NCBI RefSeq assembly: GCF_910592395.1 | Contig: NC_088316.1 | Coordinates: 14,260,001-14,324,000, forward strand | Source of the DNA: Lineus longissimus | Lineage: Eukaryota; Nemertea; Pilidiophora; Heteronemertea; Lineidae | DNA length: 64,000 nt | Reading direction: 5' to 3' | Part shown: one piece after another, positions 13,456-25,200 of the stretch | Position numbering within the stretch: position 1 is the stretch's first letter | How the letters are laid out: each line of letters begins with the position of its first letter | Program-made: the position numbers and the translations under genes | The notes under the pieces: model-generated | Seen by the model: only the letters and a program-made list of their open reading frames with translations | Databases searched by the model: none | What the model was told of the DNA's origin: nothing

Positions 13456-16400
13456 GTTAGTCAAATCATACCATCAAGTCCACCTGTTCCGTTCAAGTTA
13501 GTCACTAACTTGAACTTGGCGTCGAGTCTGCTGGCATGGACAGAACCAGTGAAGATAACGCCAATGGCCACAAGTCTTTCCATGTTCGTAGTCGGCAGTA
13601 GTAACAACTAGTCAACATGAAGCCGTGCCATATTGAGTCGAGAATAAGCTCTTGTTTTTCTGTCTTCTAATATCTGTCTCTGTTCTCATCTATACTGGTT
13701 TGTTTCAGATACATAAAACATTTTGTAGTTGCTACCCGTGGGTTAGATTTGACAGACTTGACAGCTGTTGTTTAAATGTAGTATTAAAGCGAGGAAGATT
13801 ACATCAGTATTCTCTTGCCAGAAGAAAATGAACCTTATCAGTGTTAAACCAAAAAGGTTGTGTTAGACATTCTAAAGGGTACCACTTGAGATATTCTACA
13901 TATCATTAGGGAAAACTTCTCAGTGGTGAAGTTCTCATACAAATAAATATAATCATAATGCCAAAGTTACTGTTTTTATTAGATAATTATATTTCAAAAT
14001 AATGCTAATATTTAACGATAAACTATGTTATGCCAAACTAGAGAGAGTTATACAAATATTTCTGAAGTGAATCTGCACAAAATTTGTCGAAATCTGGCAT
14101 TTCACCGCGAAAATATTCGGGTTAGTTTCAGACGACTATGGCAAAATCAATTTCTCCAGTATGCCATCATAACTCATTTGAGATTTTGAACATCGTTGGT
14201 GCCTTACGTAGTTTATTTCCCATATTGTGTTGAGATGTCGTAGCTGCACCTGGTCGTATTTGGTGGTGTTATAAACTGGCTCTGCGGTATTAACAAAAAT
14301 TCAATTCTTGAAATGTTGGCGAGGACATGTGTATAAAATAAAGAATTGATAAAGCCTTGATTAATTCTTAATGCAAACATTGATTTTCAGGCTTAATCAA
14401 GGGCTGAGCAAATGGGCATCATTCATGTTCAGCTCCTGGTATTTTGAGGAAGTTTTCTCACACCTGTAATCCAATTTATTTTGAGCTTCCTTGAAATATC
14501 CTGAGCAAAAAATGTACAAAATTATTTATGATTAAAAAATCGTTGAATATGTTTCTAAATGGGCAGCTTGTCTTGTGATAAAAGTGTGTATTTTCTGCAT
14601 TTTAATTGTTAGGTTGAACGGCCTGCTGGTTATGCCAGGCCGGTGTTAGCATGTTAATATTGTCTGATATGTGCTGGGCATTCACGTTTTATAAGATACG
14701 TTGTACATGTATTTCAGGTTCGTTTAGTGGTGGCACCATTCCTACTTGCGAAGGCTAGAGGGTAACTCCGTATAGCTCAGTCGGTATAGTGATGCATAAA
14801 TCCTGTGTATATATATATCAATGAGTATGTGGAACAGAGCGGCACTGCTCTTCTTTACTCTAATCACAGTAAACATTTAAACCGAGCCAGAAGCTTCTGA
14901 GTGGATATCAGGTTGTATATGGCTGCAATGGGGCCATTTACATTTGCCTGTACATTCCCGCCAAAAAATCTCACTGGTCCATGAAAGCCGCCATTTACAG
15001 AGAGTGACATCAGAAAATTGTATGTCATTCAAATTGATCTAACTGTGACCAAGTCCTTCGTCTTTGCTGCTGTTTAAATCGTAGTGAATTTAAAATGACT
15101 GCTGAAGTTGTGCGAGACATTCAAAGTACTATGGCCCTAATTCTAGGCAAATGTACACATCTTTGATGGTTTCCAAATCCATCTACCTCAGAAAGCACTA
15201 CGACCCTAATTCTAGTCAAATTTATACTTCTTCACTGTGGCTTGAGCCAATTGGCTGTATTACGCTGCACTGTCCCCTGAGTTACTGGCAAATGATGCCT
15301 CAAACTGTTTCAGAAGGGAGATCAAGATCAGTCAATAGAAATTCCATCCAAACCTCTGATAATCACTAATTTGAATTTTTTTTTGAGTTTGTCAATTTCT
15401 GAAATCTTGGTCACAAAAGATAAAAACTCACAAAACATTGATAAATTCTTTTTGTCATTTGTGGTGTTGTTTACATTCGTATGTTGTAAATTTCAATTGT
15501 TTGTATAAATGTGTACAAAGTTTCTAATGAGAATTCAATCAGTGTTTCCAATAAATCAATTATTTCAGAGTATTTAGGCCGAGTATGGTGAGCTGAGTCC
15601 ATTTTGCTGATCTATAAAACAACAGAACTTGTCTAAAAACTGTAAAAATTCAGGCAAGATATTGCAAGGAGTTTATGTAGATGAAGTTTGTCACAAAATA
15701 TTCAGAATAGAGCTAACTTCCCCTTAGAGTGTTATCTATCTTCATGGGTCGTGAACTCCAAAACGATAACACTATTCTAGTCATCGCAGAAAATTATTTC
15801 AATTTCATGGGACGTTGTATCGAGTTTGGGAGGGTGCCTTTCCTTTTCTTTTGCGAAAAGATTGAATCTGAGATGTGGTCACAACTTAAGTAACAGCGGT
15901 TGTTGGTTGGGACTGGTTGTGTGAAGGTACCAATACTCCAGGTTTACTGCTGCGTATGTCTTCTAGAATTCTCAAAAAGACTGGCGGTTCAGACCTACAT
16001 GACCAGTTCCAAGTCACAATAGTTTATCCCATGTTGAGAGTACATGTATTTTGTCATATCAATGTTAAGATTGACTGGTGCGTTTGTCAGAAGGTGCCTG
16101 TGGGATCAGTTAACAAAATAAAATGCCAAAATAAATTTTAAAAATATAAAAGTATTTTCTTGTTTCTTATTTTCATTTCGACAAGGCAATGGTGTGCCGT
16201 TCCTTGTGGTGTCTCCTGCAGGGTTTTGACTGTCTTTGGGGAAGTTGTGACCAGCTCGCCAGTCTCCTCCTGGTTGTGACCATCTCCGAGTGAATATCCG
16301 GAACACTCCTCCAGGATTGTTACCATGATCAAACCCGATGTACAGTGTTGCATGAAAAAAGACCAGGCCGATGAGCTTATGCATTATTGTCTTCACAGCA

Positions 16401-17028
16401 GGTGTGAGAAATGCGCTTCATAGTGTTTTGGCTATTTGGCCAGAGACATTCTATTGTCAGATACCATATCAGCTTTCTCCCACAACACCTTGAAAAGAGA
16501 CGGGGGAATCGATGCCTCAAAACTGAGACCAAGTTATTGCTTGACAAGGTTTATAGCTGCAGGGCACAGAATGTCACAATCAAGACTGACCAGGCTCATG
16601 CATGGCTAGACTTGGTCAGATATGTGATAGTCTCAACAGGCAAGTGACCTGGTGAAGAGCTTAGAGATGTCACAATCTCAGTACAGGGGTTGACCAGGCT
16701 TATAGCTCAGAGGTGTTACAATTAAGACAGGGTACCGATTCTCATAAGAGAGGGAGAGGGTTTCAAGGAGAGAGTAAAACTATAGCTTCAAGTCCTCTTG
16801 CCTTATGAGAGGGGGAGGGTTTCGAGGAGAGATCTTTTCAGCTTCAGATGCTCCCTATCACATCGCTTATCATACTGAACAAGTCAGTTTTTCAAAAGAT
16901 TCCTTGTGCTGTCAGCAGGTTACATCTTTTCCAAATGCAGTAGTCTCCGTGGTGACACACCAGGCCTCTGGTTCTTCCTTTGGTAAACTAACTTGAGATG
17001 AAACACAATGTTAACTTAGACCAGTTAG

Positions 17029-17034
17029 TTTATT
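17029..17034 (-). terminator. Polyadenylation signal of GHDC
   Basis: AATAAA on the minus strand, about 410 bp beyond the GHDC stop codon (17445-17447). Confidence 0.45.
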
Positions 17035-17444
17035 TATGTTATATTCAAAATTTTCGACAACCATACATGTTAAATACACTCACAGACAAATTTTTAATAC
17101 GCACACAGAAAACTTTCACACCGAGGGCCCCGAATAACTAAGTGCATTGCTGTATATACAATATAAATTTATAAAAAAATGCAGTCATGATTATAGAAGG
17201 TGTAGCACTAACAGTTGTACAAAGGCCTATCCTACTATCTTTTAAATTAGATTTACTGAAGGCAATAATGCTTAACTGAGCTAATGCTGGTGTTTGTCTC
17301 TAAACACTGAATGTGCAACGGGGCCGAGTTATTTTAATGTAATCAGGTATCAGTGTTGTCTTGAATGTTTTTGAAAAGCAGAGAAAAAGAATGGAAGAAA
17401 TTTTTGAAAGGCACAACTTTTTATCCGATGCCATGATTTATATA

Positions 17445-20400
17445 TCACCCTGTCACCCGATCAAGAAGAAACTTGACTGCATCAATCCTCCTCATGACAC
17501 GTGGCACTTTATACTGATTGGAAGAAGCAGACGTCGTTCGTATCATGAACTCCCGTAGTTCAAGGAACGTCCCTTCTTTCACGATGTGAATGTTCATCGG
17601 TCCGATACTGCCTTTTGTTCGAAATGACGAATACACGAATGATATTTCTTGAAGGTTGTCATCAATCTGAAGATGGAAGAAAACGAGATCAATATTGATG
17701 GAGGATTTTTAACACCTAAAATCATATCATTGCAAATTCCACTCAGACAATACAGTTGGGAGTAGACACTTCGTAAAGCTTGCGTTTTAGAGAAGGTCAC
17801 TTTAGCAAAATTTCAAAACATTGCTTTCTCTCTATTTTCACATACCATGCTCTTCTGTTCCTCACCAAGAGCAGGATGCTTCTTATCGGAGGCCAGCTCA
17901 AGGAAGACGGAGTAACTCGGGTTATTGTCAGTGGTGTTGTTGTCTCCTGAAGTGAAAGATCATAGAGTGAAAGATGATTTGCTTTCTTCAGTTTGCAACT
18001 ATGTCAAATTGAATAGCACAGGATCATTTATTACAAAACATTGAGATCTAGTGCACTTGAACTGGAGGTGGCTTGATTGCTTGAAATCTTTAATCTGTGG
18101 ATAAAAATGGTTCTACAGGTCACTTCACACATGGGCGTGCACAGAAGCTGACTGTGTTGACTTTATAAGTTGAGTTAGAGCACTGTTGAATTTATCACTA
18201 CAAGCAAACTTGGCATGCGATGCGGGCAGCCTCAAACGATTTTGTAACGAAATGACTCTTTAATGAAGCTGGTGGGATCCCTTCACATTCACAGGACAAA
18301 ACATTCCACATACCTTTAGCAGCATTTACAACAATATGCTCGGCACAGCAGTAGTCGATGACTTTGATGTCATCCTTGGCCCAGTTTTCCTCCGCCTGCT
18401 CCAGAGCCCTGTAGAAAGTTTCCTCGGACGTCTTTTCAGCTCTCACATTCAATAACTGTCCTTTTCTGTTGAAAGAAAGTAATGCACAATCACACGTTTT
18501 CATACATGCGTAAAATGCTGTGAATTCGGCAACATGTCAGCGCAGCTGATCTAATTTTTTTGGAAAAACTCCCTGACTAGCTACACCGTGGTATCTCCAG
18601 AGCATAGTCGAATCGGGGGAGTTTTGAGGGGCTTGTAACACCTAAAATGTCCCCTGCCCCTTTTTGTGGTCATTACTTAAACTTTTTACTCATAGTCATG
18701 GGGTAAAAGATGTTAAACACTTTTGGCATTTTAGATTCCCACTTTGTTCCTCAAACACTCCCCTTATCAATTTCCGGCAAAAGCACTATACAAACCTATA
18801 TTGGAACTCCACCACTGGTGCAGTGTGATAGAAGTCGACCACCTTGACAACATCACCGAATCGATATCGGTACAGACCTCCCTGATTAGTGATGACTAGT
18901 TCGTAAGATTCACCAATGTCAACCTGAAACAGTACACAAATATGTATGTTATGCATAAGTTTTTAAAAGTTCTCATTCATAGCTGCTAAAAATGTCTGCA
19001 GTTTTCAGACTCAGTATAGAGGCTATGTAATTTTGTTACAGTCTTTTTGTTGGCCCATTTTATGGACTTCTGAATTTTGACTTGGTAACCGGACAGCACT
19101 CAAATCTCAAGTTGGGTATATCAATCAAAGAGATAACTTTTAAAATTTCCCAACTGGTACAACAATCTTGGAAAAACAAAATCAAGAACATGACACAGCA
19201 CGATAAAAGGCAAAAATATACGTGTATATCAGAGTATTTCGCAATGGCCTAGTTTTTAAAAGCATGCCCCATTGTTCCCGATTATGATTAATGATTAGTT
19301 AGGAGGAAAAAAGTACTTGTTGACTGCATGTTCTTGACCACCGCTTCTCAGAATATATGAGTCATTAACAACCAAACCGTAGTGTTAGTGTGTGACACAT
19401 CTTGTAAAGATGCATCAGAAGTCGTTAAAATCTGACTGCCAACTAAGTCCAATCGATGTTTTCAATGAAATACCAGCCTTTTAAACTCCTCTTATAGAAA
19501 ATTCCCTGAAGGACACTATGCTATTCTAGATAGTTTGTTTTTTTGGGGGGGGAGGGGGAATTACCTGATCAACAAAGAGTGTCGCTGGCTGTTCTTCTTC
19601 CATATGGTCGACCGGAATGAACTCAAAGAACATGGACCTAGGTGAGAGCAGATACTGGCGTATGTGGCGTTGAGGGAAGAGGTTCAACCCAAGGAGTCCC
19701 TCGGTACAGGCGTAAATCGGAGAATAAAACGGGATGTCCTGGCACATGCCACTTCTAAGAATTTTTCCATAGATTTCAAATGTACCGGTGTCAACTCCAA
19801 GGATGATGTTCATTTTCGGCCAGATACGCTTGACGATTCCATCAAAACCTTTTTGGAATTCTTGCCGGAGTTCTGCGGCTCGTTTTTTATCTGGCTTCAT
19901 GAATTTGTTTAGCTCCTCACGTGTATTCTCTTCAATGTTTAACCCTTCGTGGATGTGGCCATTTTCGATATCGGTGACTAACTGTTCCCACTCTGCTGTC
20001 ATTTTCATGAGGGCTGTGTATACTAAGGAGACAAAATTTCCCTCAATGGTTCCAAGGTCCCTGTCTTTCAACCCAAATAGTAGATGAATATAAGTCGCCT
20101 CTGGTTCAGACATGATGTCAAAACCCGGTTTAGGAGTTGTGTACAAGTTCAAGATCTGTTTGGAGTTAGCTGGCGATGATGAGTTTGGTCCAATCGTTAT
20201 TCCAGCCTCCGATTCTCTAAACTTTGGTGTATAAAAAATCTTCAAAGAACGCTGCAAGTTTCGCGTCGCGGGAAAGTTATGAAAGATTGTCTCAAAAATT
20301 GTCGCTATGCCATGGAGAAAGAAAAATGTCTGCTGTTCCTTCCACATTGGCAGCATGTGACTTTTCCCCGACGTACCAGATGTCATGGCTAAAATTGTCG

Positions 20401-21454
20401 GTCGCCCTGGCAACATAACGTTTTCTTCTCCTTTAGCAACACGATCGATATAAGGTCCGTAATCATCCCAAATCGTCAATGGAAGCAACCTGGTGTAATC
20501 TTCTCGACCCTTGATCTTGTTTAACCCGACGTCAATCCCATACACAGTGTTTTTATTTTTCTGAACCTGTCCTAAAAGAAACTCTTCCTGGACTACTCTG
20601 CACTGTTTGGTATCTTTGTCCAACTTGGCTCTCATCCGCTTCCCAAGGAAGCTGAGGAATACAACGGCCACATAGTGGTTGAGGGCACCCTTCGTCGATT
20701 GGAATGGTGACGACCAGCGCCGGTAGATGTCAAGGGCAACCATGGCAGAAAACCCAGAGGCTGAAGCCGCCAGTCCTGAAAGTATACCAGACTTACCATG
20801 TGAATAGTGAATCAAGATAGTATAAGACGTTTCTACAAGATAATCACCAAACGCCACTGATCTTAGGGGCAGAAAGAGGCCTCTAAAGCTTTTTTCAGAA
20901 TTTCATGGTCAAATTAATTCACATCATATAGATAGAAGGGATATTCCATCATTCAGGAATGATATCAACTATGAAACCACTGTAAATTAGTCATATGGTA
21001 TCCAGTGGAACCTCCATTAAGGACACCCTTATGGGACTGCATGACAGGTGCTGTCCTTAAAAGAGAGGTGCCCTGCTTAGAGAGGTCGATTTGAATGGGA
21101 ACACCAAATTAAGGACCAAACTTAGGGTCCTTGATAGAGAGGTTGTCCTTAATAGAGAGGTTGTCCTTAATAGAGATGGGTGTCCTTAATAGAGAGGGTG
21201 TCTTTAATAGAGAGGGTGTCCTTAACATAGAGGTGTCCGCTAAGGGAGGTTTCACCACATTTGGGACTAATCACCATTTTGAAAGGGAAAATGTATGTAA
21301 CAACTGTTTAAACACAACAAATTAACAACTTACCGTAAAGAATCCTCATGATAAAGGGGACACTTTCCCCAGAAAAGAACCAAGACAAGCCAAGACCACA
21401 CAAGGCTGCAAATGAAAGACAGAAAATGAAGCTTATTCTAACAGGGCACGGCAT
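17445..21454 (-). CDS. GHDC: GH3 domain-containing protein (GHDC), acyl-adenylate family
   Basis: Six exons on the minus strand: 21454-21334, 20775-19565, 18923-18796, 18465-18314, 17946-17846 and 17666-17445, giving 644 aa. The protein belongs to the GH3 family, whose plant members adenylate carboxylic acids and conjugate them to amino acids; the animal function is poorly known. Exon 1 encodes a hydrophobic N-terminus (residues ~8-25), a signal peptide or signal anchor, with more hydrophobic sequence after it. GH3 signatures are visible: the ATP loop TSGTSGK (172-178), YACTEG (395-400) and YRYRFGDVV (462-470). The C-terminal KGSIGPMNIHIV and VPRVMRR match vertebrate GHDC. A GTG-started frame runs upstream of exon 2, but homology and the ctttcag acceptor place the exon 2 start at 20775. 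The start ATG at 21454-21452 reads straight into the signal sequence. Confidence 0.92.
21003..21258 (+). mobile_element. Pogo-like TA MITE in GHDC intron 1
   Basis: Starts CAGTGGAACCTCCATTAAGG and ends GTCCGCTAAGGGAGGTTTCA, the terminal pattern of the family at 40106-40284. The interior holds five or so tandem copies of a GTCCTTAATAGAGAGG-like 17-18-mer, more than the sibling copies have. The right terminus is slightly decayed and TA flanks are not clear. Confidence 0.7.
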
Positions 21455-22251
21455 CTTGTAACGGTCTCCTCACTCTGTTCTCCTTGGACACACTGAGTCA
21501 GCTGGTCAGTGAGTGACGGCAGGCTTAGACTAGAGTAACCTGAGTGCAGGACTCATTGACACTCTTGTGCCAGTGGTCTGCTCTATCTATGAATGCCTTG
21601 TCATAATCTCATGATCTGATACTGAGATACATAGTTGATAGTAATTAGATAATATATACTAATGACTTGAAAAATGGGAAATTCATTGAAATTAGGTCGA
21701 GTGTGATAGACCATCATCATACCGATGTATTTTCTGATAGTCATATAACGTTTCGAGGGCGGGAAATTTGAACCGACACGTGCTCGCATGCCATCCTGTT
21801 CGCTTCTCCGGCCCTGGACACATTTTACATCTACCCGTTGAAATTATCACATAGTCACACAGTCGGTCAAGTGAGTGAGACTTGGCGACTATGATCACCA
21901 TTGACGATGCTTGGAGAATGTTGAAGAAAGAAGCTATAACAAATCAAGGAAGATATAACAAATAGATTTTCTGCCAAAATTTCCACTTTAAATAAGCCTT
22001 AAAAAGCATAATTGCCATTTAAAGATATACAACCATATGTCATTAACTTGTTTTGGACAAAATATTAATTTAAGACGCATTGATTATCATTTTACGACGG
22101 GTTTTATATATGTTACAGCATATGTTTAGTAGGACACACCAAAATATGCACCACATGTCTTTTGCTTTTCACATTTTTCCGTCTAAATTTGTCTTATTTT
22201 TATGCGAATCACGCAGTTTTTGCCCAAATAAACTTTCTCAGAGTATTCAGA
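21455..22251. other. Head-to-head spacer between GHDC and DIS3
   Basis: 797 bp separate the two start codons. A tattcag immediately before the DIS3 ATG suggests that the DIS3 coding start follows a splice acceptor, with a non-coding first exon upstream. No clear core promoter motif or repeat was recognised. Confidence 0.5.
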
Positions 22252-25200
22252 ATGTTGCGTTCTAAGACATTTGTGAAAAAAACAAGGAAAGGGGGCATTC
22301 TGAAGATAGTTAGAGAGCATTATCTGAGAGATGATATTTGGTGTGGATTGGAAATATGTGAAGGATGCCAGCAAGAAAGAGATAGACAAATACTTGTTGC
22401 AAAGCCTGAAAACATTAGCAGTGCTGTGAAAGATTCTCACTACTTGTTGCCTGATACCAATGTTGTTCTTCATCAGGTATATAGACATTTTTCAGCCATT
22501 TCGAATCGGGTTGATTATAGGCACAGATACTGCCACTTTGACTAGTAGAAGCAATGAGAACTCCTTCAAAATGTAGTGCATGCTCATTTAAAACCCTGGA
22601 GGCTGTTTTCTGGAAAACAAAGAACAGACTCCAGCCCTTGAAATGAGCATTCACTGCGTTTTGAAAGAGGTCCTGGTGTTGTATAGTAATTGTAAAACCT
22701 TTCTTATGAGTAGCACTGTAATGTGTAATTCTTGGAATTAAGTGTGCGGGATTATTGGAATTGGGTTCAGATAAGATACCTGTGAAAATTCCCACGGTCT
22801 ACTTTTAATCCTCCATTCTCCCCAGCGTGATCAATTACGTCAGCATACGACAATCAAGATGTACAGACCGGGGGAGCTGGCTGTACGTACCCATAAGTCT
22901 TTGCGGTAGTCTCGCGCGTACCGGATATAACCTATCAAGCTTTTCTCCTTCAGAGAAATACTGCGTTGCGCTCAACTGCCAATTATGCATTAGTCTGGTG
23001 GACACGAGGTTGGCCTTAAACTTGCTTGAAATCGAAAATTTGGACAACACACGTGTACTACAGCGCAAACGGCAGCATTCTGACATATAGAAACATGTGG
23101 TCTGATTCTATTTTTACTTGTCATTTAGTGATCACGCGTCCAACCTCGTATGCAGGGTAATGTGGCTTTCTCATTGGTCGAACGTTAATTTTGTTCACAG
23201 CCTTATAAGGCACTTGAGCGCAACGCAGTATTTCTCTGAAGGAGAAAAGCTTGATAGGTTATATCCGGTACGCGCGAGACTACCGCAAAGACTTATGGGT
23301 ACGTACAGCCAGCTCCCCCGGTCTGTACATCTTGATTGTAGTATTGATGCGGCTCCTCATTGGATGGAGACGCATCAACGTTGCCCCCTGATTGGTGCAG
23401 ACAAAGCTGCGCGTGAATACAAAACAGCTGTCCGCACGCTCTCGGCAGAGAGAGATAGAAAGAGAGCGATAGAGAGTTATTCCAATCTCCCGAGTATTTT
23501 ATAATCACGTGCACGAATCGTCATCCCGACGAACTATTTTATCAATTATGACTTTGGTGTGTATAATTTTGTGAAGCAGTGTTAGAATAAAGGATCCGGA
23601 CGTTAGAAGGCAAATTCAGGACTTATTACTTTTGTAACCTGTGCAAATACAACACTGGTCCTGTCGGGTTGCAGGGGGGAACAGCAGCCTCAATTTATCC
23701 GAGGTCTTGATTACTATTTTTACAGGGTTTATACGAATTCAGCATTCCTATGCCCTATGCAATATTTTCTTCATGTTTCAGCCTAAATAGTAATTCTTAC
23801 AATACTGATTAATCTTTCAGATTGATGTTTTAGAAGACGAGGCCTTCAAGAATGTGATTATCCTTCAGACAGTGATTGAAGAAGTAAGTTCCGGGAGTGA
23901 GTGGGGCTCAGGTTAATGACTGGAGTAAAGTCCAGGTAAAAAAGTAAAACAAAACATGCTGTAATCAGGCTTGGTGGGTTTGAAATAACTTTATTTGATT
24001 GTGGATCAGACCCCTAACCTGTGTATCCGTTTATCACTCCTACACCCTATAAAATGATCCCAGAAGTTCCAATTTTGATTTCATGTTGTTGGAACATCTA
24101 AATTAGACTCATTGTAATGGTAGAAAAAAATATTTCCTGACACATAAATTGTTGGTTTCTACTTTCAGGTTCGTCACAGAAGTGCTCCAATTTATAAAAG
24201 ACTGAAAGACCTCATTGATAACACAGACAGGCATTTTAGTGTATTCGTCAATGAATTCCACAGGTGGGTGAGAGACGATGCAGACAAGTCCTACCCTCCT
24301 TAAGCCGGATGTTCCTGCAGTTTTTGGCCAAGAGCCTGTATATGATGAAAGAACATAATTCAGATTGTTTTGGTCCTCATTGCAATTAAAAAGGATGTAC
24401 CTTTGTGTGATTCAAAGCACCCATCAGTTGTATTTCATGATCCCTTGGCCAGAGGATCTCATTCCTGAATACAGTTGCCCATAACCAACTGGGCTTTTTT
24501 ATACTGACTTCTATAGATTCATGCACTTGATTGGGAACAACATTTACGAAGACGTTGCGTCACGTCACGTTACAGTAATGTAAAACCGTCGGAGTTACAA
24601 TGCATCGTGACGTGACGACGACCAACACTATGTAAACGTTGTTCCCAACCAAGTGCATGAATCTATAGTATTGAATATATGCATAATATAATTGAACTTG
24701 CATACCTGTATCGTTTCCAGGGAGACGTATGTAGAAAGAGAGCCAAGAGAATCCACCAATGACCGCAATGACCGAGCGATACGACGATGTGTGTCATGGT
24801 ACAAGGAACATTTATCAGCAATTAGTTCTGATGCTGCAACGGTAGTTTTACTGACAAACGATGCAGACAACAAAGAAAAGGCCTGTAAAGAGGGCCTCAT
24901 TGCATTTACAGGTAATTTGACTGATATTCTGCCTCTGAGTCAATAAGGTTTGCATTTGCTTTTGGTCCCCAGATAATTTCATTTTGATAGTATGAGATAT
25001 TGCTAGGCGCTCTTTATGTTTTTAGTCGCAGACAATTTCAGTCTGATATTAGCTACTGTCATTAATTGATTCATATTACTTCCAGTGCATGAATATGTCA
25101 ACAGCCTGGTCGGATGCACAGACGTCAAGGATCGCCTTGCTGCCTCTGATGCTGGGAAAAAAAGCTTCGCCGACAAAGTTCTATACCCTGAACATTTGAC

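Larger units (their letters stand above)
12346..17444. other. PP2C 3' UTR and tail-to-tail spacer
   Basis: The left part (to about 13,450) is probably the PP2C 3' UTR, with candidate AATAAA signals at 12675 (inside a MITE) and 13450. The rest, 13.5-17.0 kb, is AT-rich with no recognised gene. The right end is the GHDC 3' UTR, whose minus-strand AATAAA is at 17029-17034. Open frames near 15.1-16.9 kb show no family resemblance. Confidence 0.5.

Noticed and set aside
14768-14800. tRNA-like A box (TAGCTCAGTCGGTA)
   Set aside because: No B box or cloverleaf follows. At most it is a fragment of a SINE head.
16106-16396. Minus-strand open frames of 96 and 71 codons
   Set aside because: No homology or splice context. 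The region lies in AT-rich intergenic DNA, and two overlapping frames of similar length suggest chance.
19664-20087. Plus-strand open frames of 82 and 99 codons
   Set aside because: They lie antisense to the long coding exon 2 of GHDC and are frame shadows of it.
20776-20857. GTG-started extension of GHDC exon 2
   Set aside because: It begins inside the intron. The ctttcag acceptor at 20776-20782 and the signal-peptide exon at 21454-21334 give a complete ATG-started frame.
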